A stretch of DNA of 64,000 nt from Stenotrophomonas pavanii (GCF_900101175.1 NZ_FNFQ01000003.1:248001-312000); one strand, 5' to 3'. Shown: positions 28,538 to 37,111, counted from the stretch's first letter. A program made the numbers and translations. The notes: generated by a model from the letters alone, not told the origin.

Positions 28538-29166
28538 AGCGGCGCGCCGCGGGCTTCACCCTGGTCGAAGTGATGCTGGCGACGGTGCTGCTGGCTGGCG
28601 GCCTGGCATTGGCCTTTGCCAGCGTGCGCTCGGCGATGGCGGTCAGCCAGCGCGGCGAGCAGATCGCTGCCGAAAGCGAACGCATGCGCGCCGTCGAGTC
28701 GTTGTTGCGCAGGCAGCTGGCGGGTGCACTGCGCACCCCGCTGGAGGCCCCGGACCCCACTCGCGAGCCGGTCTTCTTCCAGGGCGAAGAGCAGCGCATG
28801 CTGTTCGCCGCCGACCTGCCCGGTTACCTCGGCCGTGGCGGACCCTACCTGCACGCGCTGCAGGTGGACGGACGCGGTGGCCAACAGCGCCTGTTGCTGG
28901 ACCTGGTGCTGCTGCAGGAAGGCGAGCGCATCGCCGAGAATCCGCCGCGCCCGCCGGAGGTGCTGGTGGAGAACCTGAAGTCGGTGCAGCTGCGCTACCG
29001 CGGCATCGATGCCAGCACCGGGCAGGTGACCGACTGGCTGCCGCGCTGGGATGACACCCGCCGCCTGCCGATGCTGGTGGAAATCCAGATCGTGCCGAAC
29101 CGCGGCACGCCGTGGCCGCCGCTGGTGGTGGCGCTGCGTGCCGGTGGCAGTGGAGGCGCACGATGA
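28534..29166 (+). CDS. xpsJ: Minor pseudopilin GspJ/XpsJ
   Basis: 210 residues starting MKRRAAG/FTLVEVMLATVLL with Glu at +5. The longer globular domain, including LLRRQLAGALRTPLEAPDPT and a C-terminal WDDTRRLPMLVEIQIVPN strand, fits GspJ of the pseudopilus tip. It overlaps xpsI and xpsK by ATGA at both ends. Confidence 0.88.
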   Translation: MKRRAAGFTLVEVMLATVLLAGGLALAFASVRSAMAVSQRGEQIAAESERMRAVESLLRRQLAGALRTPLEAPDPTREPVFFQGEEQRMLFAADLPGYLGRGGPYLHALQVDGRGGQQRLLLDLVLLQEGERIAENPPRPPEVLVENLKSVQLRYRGIDASTGQVTDWLPRWDDTRRLPMLVEIQIVPNRGTPWPPLVVALRAGGSGGAR

Positions 29167-30026
29167 GCCGGCAGGGCGGGGCGGCACTGGTGCTGGTGCT
29201 GTGGCTGATCGCGTTGATGACGGCGCTGGTCGGTGCCTTCGCGCTGAGCGCACGGGTCGAGCACCTGCAGCAGCGCGTGCTGGATGACGATGCACGCGGG
29301 CAGGAACGTGCGCGCGCCGGCCTTGAATATGCCCTGCTGCGGCTGTCGGCCGATCCGCAACGCGCGCCCTGGCGTGCCGATGGCCGTACCTACCGCTGGC
29401 AGTTCGACGACGCCAGCATCGAGATCAAGGTGCTGGACGAGAACGGCAAGATCAACCTGAATCTGGCCGATGCGGCGCTGCTGACCGCCTTCCTCAAGGC
29501 GCTGGGCGAAGACGATGCACAGGCCCGGCAGCTGGCCGGGGCGATCATCGACTGGCGCGACGAGGACAGCCTGCTGCAGCCGGGAGGGGGCGCCGAAGCG
29601 CAGGACTACGCCGCAGCCGGATTGCCCTACGGTCCCCGCAACAAGCGCTTCGAGACCCTGGGCGAGCTGCAGCGGGTACTGGGCATGCGCGGCCCGCTGT
29701 ACCGGGCGATGCTGCCGCACCTGACCCTGTACAGCCGCCAGGCACGCCCGGATCCGCAGTTCGCCAGCGCACCGGTGCTGACCGCGCTGGGCCTGGATGC
29801 GGACAGTGTGATGGCGCAGCGCGCACAGCAGGAGCGTGATGCAGATTCCGCTGGCGGTACGACAACGCTTGCCAGCAGCAGCGGCACCTATAGTATCGAG
29901 TCCGGTGCCATCGACAGCAGTGGACGCAGGTCGGTGGTGCAGGCAGTGGTACGCAGTGGCTCGGGCGGGGTTCCCGGGCGGACTTACACAGTGCTTCGCT
30001 GGGAGCAGGGAATGACAGCAAGATGA
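29163..30026 (+). CDS. xpsK: Minor pseudopilin GspK/XpsK
   Basis: 287 residues. The N-terminus MSRQGGAALVLVLWLIALMT has the GspK form of the prepilin motif without Glu at +5. The body shows the GspK signature VLDENGKINLNLADAALLTA and WRDEDSLLQPGGGAEAQDYA, plus NKRFETLGELQRVLGM. GspK caps the pseudopilus. It overlaps xpsJ and xpsL by ATGA. Confidence 0.93.
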   Translation: MSRQGGAALVLVLWLIALMTALVGAFALSARVEHLQQRVLDDDARGQERARAGLEYALLRLSADPQRAPWRADGRTYRWQFDDASIEIKVLDENGKINLNLADAALLTAFLKALGEDDAQARQLAGAIIDWRDEDSLLQPGGGAEAQDYAAAGLPYGPRNKRFETLGELQRVLGMRGPLYRAMLPHLTLYSRQARPDPQFASAPVLTALGLDADSVMAQRAQQERDADSAGGTTTLASSSGTYSIESGAIDSSGRRSVVQAVVRSGSGGVPGRTYTVLRWEQGMTAR

Positions 30027-31168
30027 CGGCGTGGCAGGACAGTCTGCGGCAGGTGCAGGGCCGGATCGGCCCGGGCGCGGGCCGTTTCCTGCGCTGGTGG
30101 CGTCAATCGCTGCTGGCCTGGGTGCCGGTGCGCTGGCAATGGGCGCTGGGCTGGGGTCAGGCACGCCTGCTGTTGCAGCAGCAGGGGGGCGAGCTGCAGG
30201 TCTGGCGCGAGGCCGGTGAGCGCCGCGAAGCGGTGGCGCGCCTGCCGTGGCCGCTGTCGCCGGCGGACCTGGACCGCGTGCTGGAGCCTCGTCTGCGTAC
30301 TCTGCCGCGGGTGTGGCTGCTGCCGGCGACGGACGTCCTGCGGCGTACCCTGCGCCTGCCCGCCGCCGCGGCCGATCGCCTGCGCGCGGTGGTCGGTTTC
30401 GAGATCGACCGGCAGACGCCGTTCGAAGCGTCCCAGGTCAGCTATGACGTGCGTGAACTGGGCGCGGCCGGCGAAGGCCAGCTGCAGGTCGAACTGGTGG
30501 CGTGGCCGTTGCGGCAGCTGGACGCATGGCGCAGTGGCGTGGGCTCGTGGGCCGACGCACTGGCCGGTGTCGATGCCATCGATGTGCAGGGCAACGTGCT
30601 GCAGGTGAACCTGCTGCCGCCCGCGCAGCGCCAGGTGCGTCCGGACCCGATGCGGCGCTGGAACCTGCTGCTGGCGGTGGCGGCAGCGGTGATGCTGGTG
30701 CTGGCAGCAGTGCAGCTGCTGGACAACCGCCGGGCTGCCGCCGACGCGCTGCGTGAGCAGGTCGAGCGCAGCGCGCGCAGTGCGCGTGGCGTGGCCAGCG
30801 AACGCGCGCAGCTTCAGGCGCTGATCGATGGTGCCGCGTTCCTGGAGAAACAGCGCAGCCAGCGCGCCGGTACCGTGGAAATCTGGAATGAACTGACCCG
30901 GCGCCTGCCGGAAGGCACCTATCTGGAAAAGCTGGCGATCGAGAACAACAACCTGCAGCTGATCGGCCTGAGCCGCGAGGCATCGCAGCTGGTGCAGCTG
31001 CTGCAGGATGCACCTCAGTGGCGCAAGGTCAACCTGACCGGGGTGCTGCAGGCCGATGGCGCCGCCAGTGGCCGTGACCGCTTCACCATGACCGCCGAGC
31101 TGCAGCCCTTGCCGGCCGCGGCACCGAGCCCGGAGGCGGCCGATGCCGATGCCAAGCGCACGCCGTGA
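30023..31168 (+). CDS. xpsL: Type II secretion protein GspL/XpsL
   Basis: 381-residue bitopic inner-membrane protein linking the XpsE ATPase to the periplasmic parts. The cytoplasmic domain (about 1-210) has an actin-like/PilM-like character, with VVGFEIDRQTPFEASQVSYD and RRTLRLPAAAADRLRAVVG. A single transmembrane helix lies at about 214-234 (NLLLAVAAAVMLVLAAVQLL). A periplasmic coiled-coil and ferredoxin-like part (about 240-360, LTRRLPEGTYLEKLAIENNN) resembles PilN/GspL_C. It overlaps xpsK by ATGA; its end overlaps xpsM by 26 bp unless xpsM starts at 31149. Confidence 0.88.
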   Translation: MTAWQDSLRQVQGRIGPGAGRFLRWWRQSLLAWVPVRWQWALGWGQARLLLQQQGGELQVWREAGERREAVARLPWPLSPADLDRVLEPRLRTLPRVWLLPATDVLRRTLRLPAAAADRLRAVVGFEIDRQTPFEASQVSYDVRELGAAGEGQLQVELVAWPLRQLDAWRSGVGSWADALAGVDAIDVQGNVLQVNLLPPAQRQVRPDPMRRWNLLLAVAAAVMLVLAAVQLLDNRRAAADALREQVERSARSARGVASERAQLQALIDGAAFLEKQRSQRAGTVEIWNELTRRLPEGTYLEKLAIENNNLQLIGLSREASQLVQLLQDAPQWRKVNLTGVLQADGAASGRDRFTMTAELQPLPAAAPSPEAADADAKRTP

Positions 31169-31856
31169 CCGCTGGCTGGCGCTGGCACTGCTGCTGGCCG
31201 TGCTCGGCGTGGCGTATCTGTTGCTGGTGCACCCATGGTTCACACAGCCGCTGCGTGTGATCGATGCCGATGTCGCCGCGCTGCGCGAGCGCGAGGCGCG
31301 CGTGCAGGCGCAGCTGCAGCAGCAGCCGCAGATCGAACAGCGCCTGCGTGCCACCCGCGAGGCATTGCAGCAGCGGCCGGGCTTCCTGCGCGAAGCCACG
31401 GCCGAAGCCGCTGCCGCCGCACTGGGTGCCCGCCTGCAGGATGCCGTGGCGATGGCCAGCCCGGGCAACCGCAGCTGCACCATCAGCAACCGCACGCCGC
31501 TGGCCGACAACCGCCGCGATGCCGAGTTCGTGCGTGTCGCGATGCAGGTGCGGCTGCGCTGCGGCGTGGCCGAACTGGCCACCGTGCTGCACAGCCTTGA
31601 AACCGGCAGCCCACGCCTGTTCGTCGACAACCTCAACCTGATCGCGCAGCGTTTCCAGCAATCGCCGAATGAATCGGGGCTGGGCCTGGACGTGTCGTTC
31701 GAGCTGGCCGGCTACCTGCTGCCGGGCGCCGCCGCCGACGGCGCGGCGACAACGCCTGCCGCAGCGCCCGCAGTGCTGCCTTCACCGGCCGAGGCGACCC
31801 CTGCGCCGCCGCCGGTCGCCCCGTCCGAAGGGCAGGAGGTGGCCGATGAAACGTGA
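31143..31856 (+). CDS. xpsM: Type II secretion protein GspM/XpsM
   Basis: 237 residues: short basic cytoplasmic start, one transmembrane helix (about 10-30, WLALALLLAVLGVAYLLLV), then a periplasmic coiled coil (ADVAALREREARVQAQLQQQ) and a ferredoxin-like domain with a Pro/Ala-rich tail. GspM binds GspL. An alternative ATG at 31149 would reduce the overlap with xpsL. Called by position and topology; the sequence itself is poorly conserved. Confidence 0.84.
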   Translation: MPMPSARRDRWLALALLLAVLGVAYLLLVHPWFTQPLRVIDADVAALREREARVQAQLQQQPQIEQRLRATREALQQRPGFLREATAEAAAAALGARLQDAVAMASPGNRSCTISNRTPLADNRRDAEFVRVAMQVRLRCGVAELATVLHSLETGSPRLFVDNLNLIAQRFQQSPNESGLGLDVSFELAGYLLPGAAADGAATTPAAAPAVLPSPAEATPAPPPVAPSEGQEVADET

Positions 31857-32643
31857 ACAGATCAGCCTGCGCACCGGCTTCCTGCTGGCGTTGGCCGGTT
31901 GGGCCGCCGCCGTCTGGCTGGCCACGGGCTTCGGGCTGGGCAGCCATCTGCCCGGTGCCGGCGGTGATGCCGACGCCGCGCCTGCGCTGCCGTCATTGCC
32001 GCCGCTGGCGGCCGAGCGCATGGCCAGCGCCGACAGCTACAGCGCTATCGGCGAGCGCCCGCTGTTCGCCGAAGACCGCAGGCCGCGCCCGTACCTGCTG
32101 GGTGGCAGCGAACCCGCGGCCAGTGCCGCGCTGCGCCTGACCGGCGTGCTGTTGACCGGCGACTTCGGCATGGCCACCTTCACCACCGAGCAGAACCGCT
32201 CGCTGCGGCTGCGCCTCAACGGCGACGCCGTGGACGGCTGGCAGCTGGTGGCGCTGCAGCCGCGGCAGGCGACCGTGATCGGCCCCGGTGGCAACCAGGT
32301 CCTTGAACTGGCGGTATTCAACGGCCAGGGCGGAGAGCCGCCGACCGTGCTGCGGGGTGCCAATGGCGCGGTGCCGCCAGCGCCGGGCAGCGGGGCACCG
32401 CCACCGGTGCAGCCCCCCGCCGCGCCGGTCGCTGCACCGGGGGTCAGTGCACAGCGCGGTACCGGCAACGCCGCTGCCGCCGCCGCGCCGGCCGCACCCA
32501 CGAACACGCCACCGGCCAACACCAATGGGCCCAGCGAAGCGCAGATGCAGGCCATCCGCGAACGCATCCAGGCCCGCCGTCGCCAGCTGCAGCAACAGCA
32601 GCAACAACCGTCGCCGCCCCCGGGCGATGGCACCAACCGATAG
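31846..32643 (+). CDS. xpsN: GspC-like/XpsN type II secretion protein
   Basis: 265 residues. One N-terminal transmembrane helix (about 10-30, TGFLLALAGWAAAVWLATGF) is followed by a periplasmic homology region of GspC type: SYSAIGERPLFAEDRRPRPY, RLTGVLLTGDFGMATFTTEQ and LVALQPRQATVIGPGG. The tail is Pro/Ala/Gln-rich. In Xanthomonas the xps operon has no separate gspC and XpsN is thought to take its place by touching the secretin and the LM complex; the sequence here fits that. It overlaps xpsM by 11 bp and precedes xpsD by 9 bp. Confidence 0.82.
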   Translation: MKREQISLRTGFLLALAGWAAAVWLATGFGLGSHLPGAGGDADAAPALPSLPPLAAERMASADSYSAIGERPLFAEDRRPRPYLLGGSEPAASAALRLTGVLLTGDFGMATFTTEQNRSLRLRLNGDAVDGWQLVALQPRQATVIGPGGNQVLELAVFNGQGGEPPTVLRGANGAVPPAPGSGAPPPVQPPAAPVAAPGVSAQRGTGNAAAAAAPAAPTNTPPANTNGPSEAQMQAIRERIQARRRQLQQQQQQPSPPPGDGTNR

Positions 32644-32652
32644 AGTGAATGC

Positions 32653-34857
32653 ATGAACCTGCGTTTTCTTCCCTGGTCCTTTGCCCTCGCGCTGCTGGTC
32701 GGCTGCAGTACGGTGTCCGCGCCGCACGTGCAGCGCAACGGCAACCTGTCGCCCAGCGCCGGCGCCGGCCAGGCGGCCGATGGCGTCGCCGATGCCGCCC
32801 GCGAGAGCCAGGGCGCGCCGCAGGCGGTAATCCGCCGTGGCACCGGCACGATGATCAACCGTGAGGCCGCGCGCGCGCCGGCGCCGGCGCTGCATGGCGC
32901 CAGCACCGGCGAGGCCACCTTCAACTTCGAAGGCGAATCGCTGCATGCGGTGGTCAAGGCCATCCTCGGCGACATGCTGGGCCAGAACTACGTGATCGCA
33001 CCGGGCGTGCAGGGCACGGTCACCCTGGCCACGCCCAAGCCGGTCTCGCCGGCGCAGGCGCTGAACCTGCTGGAGATGGTGCTGGGCTGGAACAACGCGC
33101 GCATGGTCTACAGCGGCGGGCGCTACAACATCGTCGCCGCCGACCAGGCCCTGGCCGGCACGGTGGCACCGAGCACCGCGCCGGCCGCCAGCGCGCGCGG
33201 CTTCGAGGTCCGCGTGGTCCCGCTGCAGTTCATTTCCGCCACCGAGATGAAGAAGGTGCTGGAGCCGTATGCGCGCCCCAACGCCATCGTCAACGTCGAC
33301 AGCGGGCGCAACGTGATCACCCTCGGCGGTACCCGCGCCGAGCTGGAAAATTACCTGCGCACCGTCGAGATCTTCGATGTCGACTGGCTGTCGGGCATGT
33401 CGGTGGGCGTGTTCCCGATCCAGTCGGGCAAGGCCGAGCAGGTCGCTGCCGACCTGGAGAAAGTGTTCGGCGAGGAGAGCAAGACGCCCAGCGCCGGCAT
33501 GTTCCGCTTCCTGCCGCTGGAGAACGCCAACGCCGTGCTGGTGATCACCCCGCAGGTGCGCTACCTGGACCAGATCCAGCAGTGGCTGGACCGCATCGAC
33601 ACCGCCGGCGGCAGTGCCCGCCTGTTCTCCTACGAACTGCGTTACATCAAGGCGCGCGACCTGGCCGAGCGCCTCAGCGAGGCCTTTGCCAGCAGTGGCA
33701 ACCGGGGCGCTTCCAGCCCGGCCTCGCTCGCGCCGGGGGCGATCCCGTCGCAGCTGGGCAGTGACGGCGATCGTGGCATGGATACCACAAGCAGCACCCT
33801 GGGCTCGACGCTGGGCGGTACCAGTGGCAGCGGCGGCAGCGGCAATGGCAGCCTGAACCTGCCGCAGCGCCAGCCCGGCAACGTCAGCGTCAGCCTGGAA
33901 GTGGAAGGTGACCGCGTCGGCGTATCGGCGGTGGAGGAAACCAACACCCTGCTGGTGCGGTCCAGCCCGCAGGCCTGGCGCTCGATCCGCGAGGTGATCG
34001 AGAAGCTGGACGTGATGCCGCTGCAGGTGCACATCGAGGCGCAGGTGGCCGAAGTCGCGCTGACCGGCGACCTGAAGTACGGCGTGAACTGGTTCTTCGA
34101 CAATGCCGTGGCCGGTCGCGCGCTCACCGGAGCCCTGGCGGGCCTGACCCTGCCGCCGGCTGCAGGTGGCTCGTGGAACACCTTCGCCGGCGGCGTCACC
34201 GGCAACGACGGCGTCGGCTGGGCCTTCACCGGCCACAACGCGGCCGCGGTGGTCAGTGCGCTGGACAAGGTGACCGACCTGCGCCTGCTGCAGACGCCGT
34301 CGGTGTTCGTGCGCAACAACGCCGAGGCCACGCTCAACGTGGGCGACAAGGTGCCGATCAACACCACCACGGTGAACACCGGCGTGGGCACCAGCACCTA
34401 CAGCTCGGTGCAGTACATCGACACCGGTGTGATCCTCAAGGTGCGCCCGCGCGTGACCCGCGACGGCACCGTGTTCCTGGACATCGTGCAGGAAGTCAGC
34501 AGCGCCTCGGACGTGCCCGACAGCTGCAACCCCACCGAGCGCAACTGCAACCCGCGCATCTCGACCAAGAAGCTGTCCACCGAAGCAGCGGTGCAGAGTG
34601 GCGACACCATCATGCTGGCGGGCCTGATCACCGACTCGGCCACCGATGGCAGCAGCGGCATTCCGGGCCTGAGCAGGATTCCGGTGGTCGGTGCGCTGTT
34701 CGGGCAGAAGACGCGCACCAGCCGTCGTTCGGAAGTGATCGTGCTGCTGACGCCGACCATCGTCCGCAACAACCAGGAGTCGCGCAACCTGACCGACGAG
34801 TACAGCAAGCGCTTCCGTGCGATGGAGCCGCTGAACGCGCCGCGCGCGAAGAAATAA
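32653..34857 (+). CDS. xpsD: Type II secretion outer-membrane secretin GspD/XpsD
   Basis: 734-residue secretin lipoprotein that forms the outer-membrane channel. The signal peptide MNLRFLPWSFALALLVGCST ends in a lipobox (LVGC). The N0 domain (about 85-160, TFNFEGESLHAVVKAILGDM) and N1-N3 domains (about 175-460, with a Gly/Ser-rich insertion at about 350-415) precede the C-terminal secretin domain (about 460-720), with VPINTTTVNTGVGTSTYSSV, YIDTGVILKVRPRV and IPGLSRIPVVGALFG. Placing gspD last is the Xps order, unlike the pul/out order where C and D come first. Repeats, not genes, follow. Confidence 0.96.
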   Translation: MNLRFLPWSFALALLVGCSTVSAPHVQRNGNLSPSAGAGQAADGVADAARESQGAPQAVIRRGTGTMINREAARAPAPALHGASTGEATFNFEGESLHAVVKAILGDMLGQNYVIAPGVQGTVTLATPKPVSPAQALNLLEMVLGWNNARMVYSGGRYNIVAADQALAGTVAPSTAPAASARGFEVRVVPLQFISATEMKKVLEPYARPNAIVNVDSGRNVITLGGTRAELENYLRTVEIFDVDWLSGMSVGVFPIQSGKAEQVAADLEKVFGEESKTPSAGMFRFLPLENANAVLVITPQVRYLDQIQQWLDRIDTAGGSARLFSYELRYIKARDLAERLSEAFASSGNRGASSPASLAPGAIPSQLGSDGDRGMDTTSSTLGSTLGGTSGSGGSGNGSLNLPQRQPGNVSVSLEVEGDRVGVSAVEETNTLLVRSSPQAWRSIREVIEKLDVMPLQVHIEAQVAEVALTGDLKYGVNWFFDNAVAGRALTGALAGLTLPPAAGGSWNTFAGGVTGNDGVGWAFTGHNAAAVVSALDKVTDLRLLQTPSVFVRNNAEATLNVGDKVPINTTTVNTGVGTSTYSSVQYIDTGVILKVRPRVTRDGTVFLDIVQEVSSASDVPDSCNPTERNCNPRISTKKLSTEAAVQSGDTIMLAGLITDSATDGSSGIPGLSRIPVVGALFGQKTRTSRRSEVIVLLTPTIVRNNQESRNLTDEYSKRFRAMEPLNAPRAKK

Positions 34858-34867
34858 GGGAGTTACG

Positions 34868-34914
34868 GCCGGGCGGCGCCCGGCACCCGCGGTAGTGCCG
34901 GCCGCTGGCCGGCA
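34868..34914 (+). repeat. Two adjacent SMAG/REP-type palindromes after xpsD
   Basis: GCCGGGC (34868-34874) with its complement (34878-34884) forms one hairpin. Then GTAG (34892-34895) precedes TGCCGGCC-GCT-GGCCGGCA (34896-34914), a typical SMAG unit. It directly follows the xpsD stop and may act as an mRNA-end structure. Confidence 0.75.
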
Positions 34915-34970
34915 ACAGCAGCGGCGACAGCCAAAGCCAAAGCCAAATCAACAGCGGGTTTACTGAGGGA

Positions 34971-35009
34971 GGTGGGTCGGCGTGGGGTGGCAGGACACGC
35001 CGTAAACCC
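34971..35009 (-). repeat. Truncated half of the long hairpin element
   Basis: On the minus strand this is GGGTTTACGGCGT followed by a 26-nt arm, exactly the right half of copy B (same 13+26 layout, different arm sequence). The matching left half is missing downstream on the plus strand; the similarity stops after ACGCCGTAAACCC. It looks like a broken copy. Confidence 0.6.
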
Positions 35010-35047
35010 CCAGACCGGCCCAGCCGCTGGCGGCTGTGCGTTCGGGC

Positions 35048-35117
35048 GCTTGCGAAGCAGTGCTTCGCAAGCAAAGCGCCCTCACCCCTGGGGGCTCGTG
35101 TCGACCTTGGTCGACAC
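35048..35117. repeat. Pair of near-perfect palindromes in the post-xpsD island
   Basis: GCTTGCGAAGCA (35048-35059) pairs with 35061-35072 across one base. GTGTCGACC (35098-35106) pairs with 35109-35117 across TT. The second resembles SMAG-like units but has lost the flanking GTAG. No gene is visible in 34858-35423; the stretch is a mosaic of such elements. Confidence 0.6.
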
Positions 35118-35191
35118 CTCTGTCAGAGACCGATATACACAAATGGGATCTGACGCCAGGCTTTGCTGGCAGATCGAAGAAATCTGTCGAA

Positions 35192-35293
35192 GGCGGGGTG
35201 GGTCCGGTTGCGGGGGTGTCCGCGGCATGGATGCCGCGGCCAAGCCCCCATGGATGGGTTTACGGCGTCCCCCGCAACCGGACCCACCCCGCC
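35192..35293 (+). repeat. Long hairpin element, copy C (25-bp arms, 52-nt core)
   Basis: Arms 35192-35216 and 35269-35293 are perfect complements (25 bp). The 52-nt core has CCGCGGC-ATGGAT-GCCGCGG (35220-35239) and then CCC-ATGGAT-GGGTTTACGGCGT, aligning position by position with copy B. The left flank CAGATCGAAGAAATCTG also matches copy B in layout. Confidence 0.85.
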
Positions 35294-35326
35294 AACCCAC
35301 GGAATGTGGGCCTCTGCTCTTGATGT

Positions 35327-35349
35327 TGCTGGCTAGCGGCCGGCACTAC
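35327..35349 (-). repeat. Degenerate SMAG/REP-type palindrome
   Basis: TGCTGGCT (35327-35334) pairs, with two wobble positions, with GGCCGGCA (35338-35345). CTAC at 35346-35349 is GTAG on the minus strand. Confidence 0.65.
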
Positions 35350-35423
35350 CGCGGGTGCTGGGTGCAACCCGGCCGATACCCGCCCGGTGCTACGCTGTGG
35401 CCACCGACAACCACGGAGGCGGG

Positions 35424-36260
35424 ATGGGGGCGATCGTGTTGTTGCCGCTGTGCGTGGACGATGCCGCGCTCGACCGCTGCCTGGCCGCGCTGGATGCCGG
35501 CACGGCGCCGGGCACTGCGGTCTGGCTGGCCGATGATGCGCAGACCGGGCCGCGTGCGCAGGCCGTGGTCGAACACTGGTTGGCGCATACGCCGTTGCAG
35601 GCCGAATACACCCGGCGCGCGCGGCCACTGGGCGAAGTTGCCCATCTGGACGAAATGCTGCGCGCCTGCGATGGCATGGACGTGGCCGTGCTCGCACCGG
35701 ACAGCGTGCCCGCGCCGGGATGGCTGCAGCAGCTGCAGGACGCCTTCGCCCGCGACGCCTCCATCGCCACGGCGACGCCCTGGTGCAACGCCGGCGAGAC
35801 TGCGGCGTGGCCACGGCTGGGCGAGATCAATCCCGAACCGAATGACCCCGCGGTGCTCGCGCAGACCTGCGCCACGCTGCCGACGCTGCATCCGGAACTG
35901 CCTTCTGCAGTCACACATGCGGTGCTGGTGCGCGGCAACGCGCGCCGTCGTGCCGGTGGCCTGGACGTGGAAAGCTATGCGGGCTGGAATGCCGCGCTGG
36001 TCGATCTCAGCCTGCGCATGGCTGGCCTGGGGTGGCGCAATGTGTTGTGCGAGACCGCCTTCGTCAGCCGGGCAGGGGAGGCGGTCAGCCGCGACGGTGA
36101 TCTGGAAGCGCTGGCGGCGCGCTGGCCGGCCTGGGTGCCGCGCCTGGCCGACTTCCTGATGCATGATCCGCTGCACGGGCTGCGTGCCGACCTGCAGCAG
36201 CGCATGCGGCAGGCGATAATGCCGCGGGAACAGGGCGACCTGTTCGTTCCGTCCGCGTAG
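35424..36260 (+). CDS. Putative GT2-like glycosyltransferase, atypical
   Basis: 278 residues starting MGAIVLLPLCVDDAALDRCL, with GGAGG 4-10 bases upstream. The layout suggests a GT-A fold: an N-terminal strand IVLLPLCVDD, then CDGMDVAVLAPDSVPAPGWL where GT2 enzymes carry the DxD region, then QLQDAFARDASIATATPWCN. A clear DxD is not visible and similarity is weak, so catalysis is uncertain. It is followed 11 bp later by a more typical GT2 gene, so they are probably one unit. Substrate unknown. The long upstream open frame is ignored because it enters a REP element. Confidence 0.6.
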   Translation: MGAIVLLPLCVDDAALDRCLAALDAGTAPGTAVWLADDAQTGPRAQAVVEHWLAHTPLQAEYTRRARPLGEVAHLDEMLRACDGMDVAVLAPDSVPAPGWLQQLQDAFARDASIATATPWCNAGETAAWPRLGEINPEPNDPAVLAQTCATLPTLHPELPSAVTHAVLVRGNARRRAGGLDVESYAGWNAALVDLSLRMAGLGWRNVLCETAFVSRAGEAVSRDGDLEALAARWPAWVPRLADFLMHDPLHGLRADLQQRMRQAIMPREQGDLFVPSA

Positions 36261-36271
36261 GAGTTCCCCGT

Positions 36272-37111
36272 TTGAATGCAGCCATTGCCGCCATCGTCGT
36301 CACTTACCAGAGTGGCAGCACCATCGATGCCTGCCTCTCGCGGCTGCGCCAGGCAGAGGAGGTGGCCGAGATCCGGGTGATCGACAATGGTTCGCTGGAC
36401 GGCACCCTGGACATCGTGCAGCGCCATGCCAGCCACGATGCCCGCGTACGCTTCGTCGGCAACCCGGACAATCCCGGCTTCGCCGCCGCCAACAACCAGG
36501 GCGTGGCCGACTCGCACAGCCCGTGGCTGGCCTTCATCAACCCGGACCTGATGGTAGAGCCCGGCACGCTGGCCGAGCTGCGCCGCCGGGCCGAAGCGCT
36601 GGGTGACTGCCTGCTGGGCGTCGAACAGGTGGACGAGCAGGGTCATGCCGACGAGGCGGTGCGTCGCCGCGATCCGGATTTCCTGATGATGCTGCGCTCA
36701 CCCGGCAAGGGCTCGAAGCTGGCGGTGGCGCGCGACCCGCACCAGGCACTGCAGCGGGTGCCGGCATTGTCCGGTGCGCTGTTGATGATGCCGCGCGCAC
36801 TGTTCGACCGTATCGGCGGCTGGGACGCGGGCTACCGGCTGCATGCCGAGGACCTGGACCTGTGCCGGCGCGCACGCCAGGCCGGTGCGGTGGTGGCCAT
36901 CGCCAATGATCTGCAGGTTACCCATGTGCGCGGTGTCTCCAGCCGCTCGCGGCCGTTCTTCGTGGAGTGGCACAAGCACAAGGGGCTGTGGCGCTATTTC
37001 CAGAAGTTCGAAGCCGGGCAGCGTTCGCTGCCGGTGCGGGCTGCGGTGTGGGCCGCGATCTGGGCACACGCGCTGATGCTGGTGCCGCGCCTGCTGCGCA
37101 GGTCGCTGTAG
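36272..37111 (+). CDS. GT2 family glycosyltransferase (rhamnosyltransferase-like)
   Basis: 279 residues. The start is TTG (MNAAIAAIVVTYQSGSTIDA) after TAGGAG; no in-frame ATG gives the first strand. GT2 motifs: IAAIVVTYQSG, VIDNGSLDGTLDIV, NPGFAAANNQGVADS, FINPDLMVEPGTLAEL (DxD-equivalent NPD) and GALLMMPRALFDRIGGWDAG with LHAEDLDLCRRARQAG. These are typical of the WbbL/rhamnosyltransferase branch acting on cell-surface polysaccharide; donor and acceptor are unknown. It is coupled to the preceding GT-like gene. Confidence 0.85.
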   Translation: MNAAIAAIVVTYQSGSTIDACLSRLRQAEEVAEIRVIDNGSLDGTLDIVQRHASHDARVRFVGNPDNPGFAAANNQGVADSHSPWLAFINPDLMVEPGTLAELRRRAEALGDCLLGVEQVDEQGHADEAVRRRDPDFLMMLRSPGKGSKLAVARDPHQALQRVPALSGALLMMPRALFDRIGGWDAGYRLHAEDLDLCRRARQAGAVVAIANDLQVTHVRGVSSRSRPFFVEWHKHKGLWRYFQKFEAGQRSLPVRAAVWAAIWAHALMLVPRLLRRSL

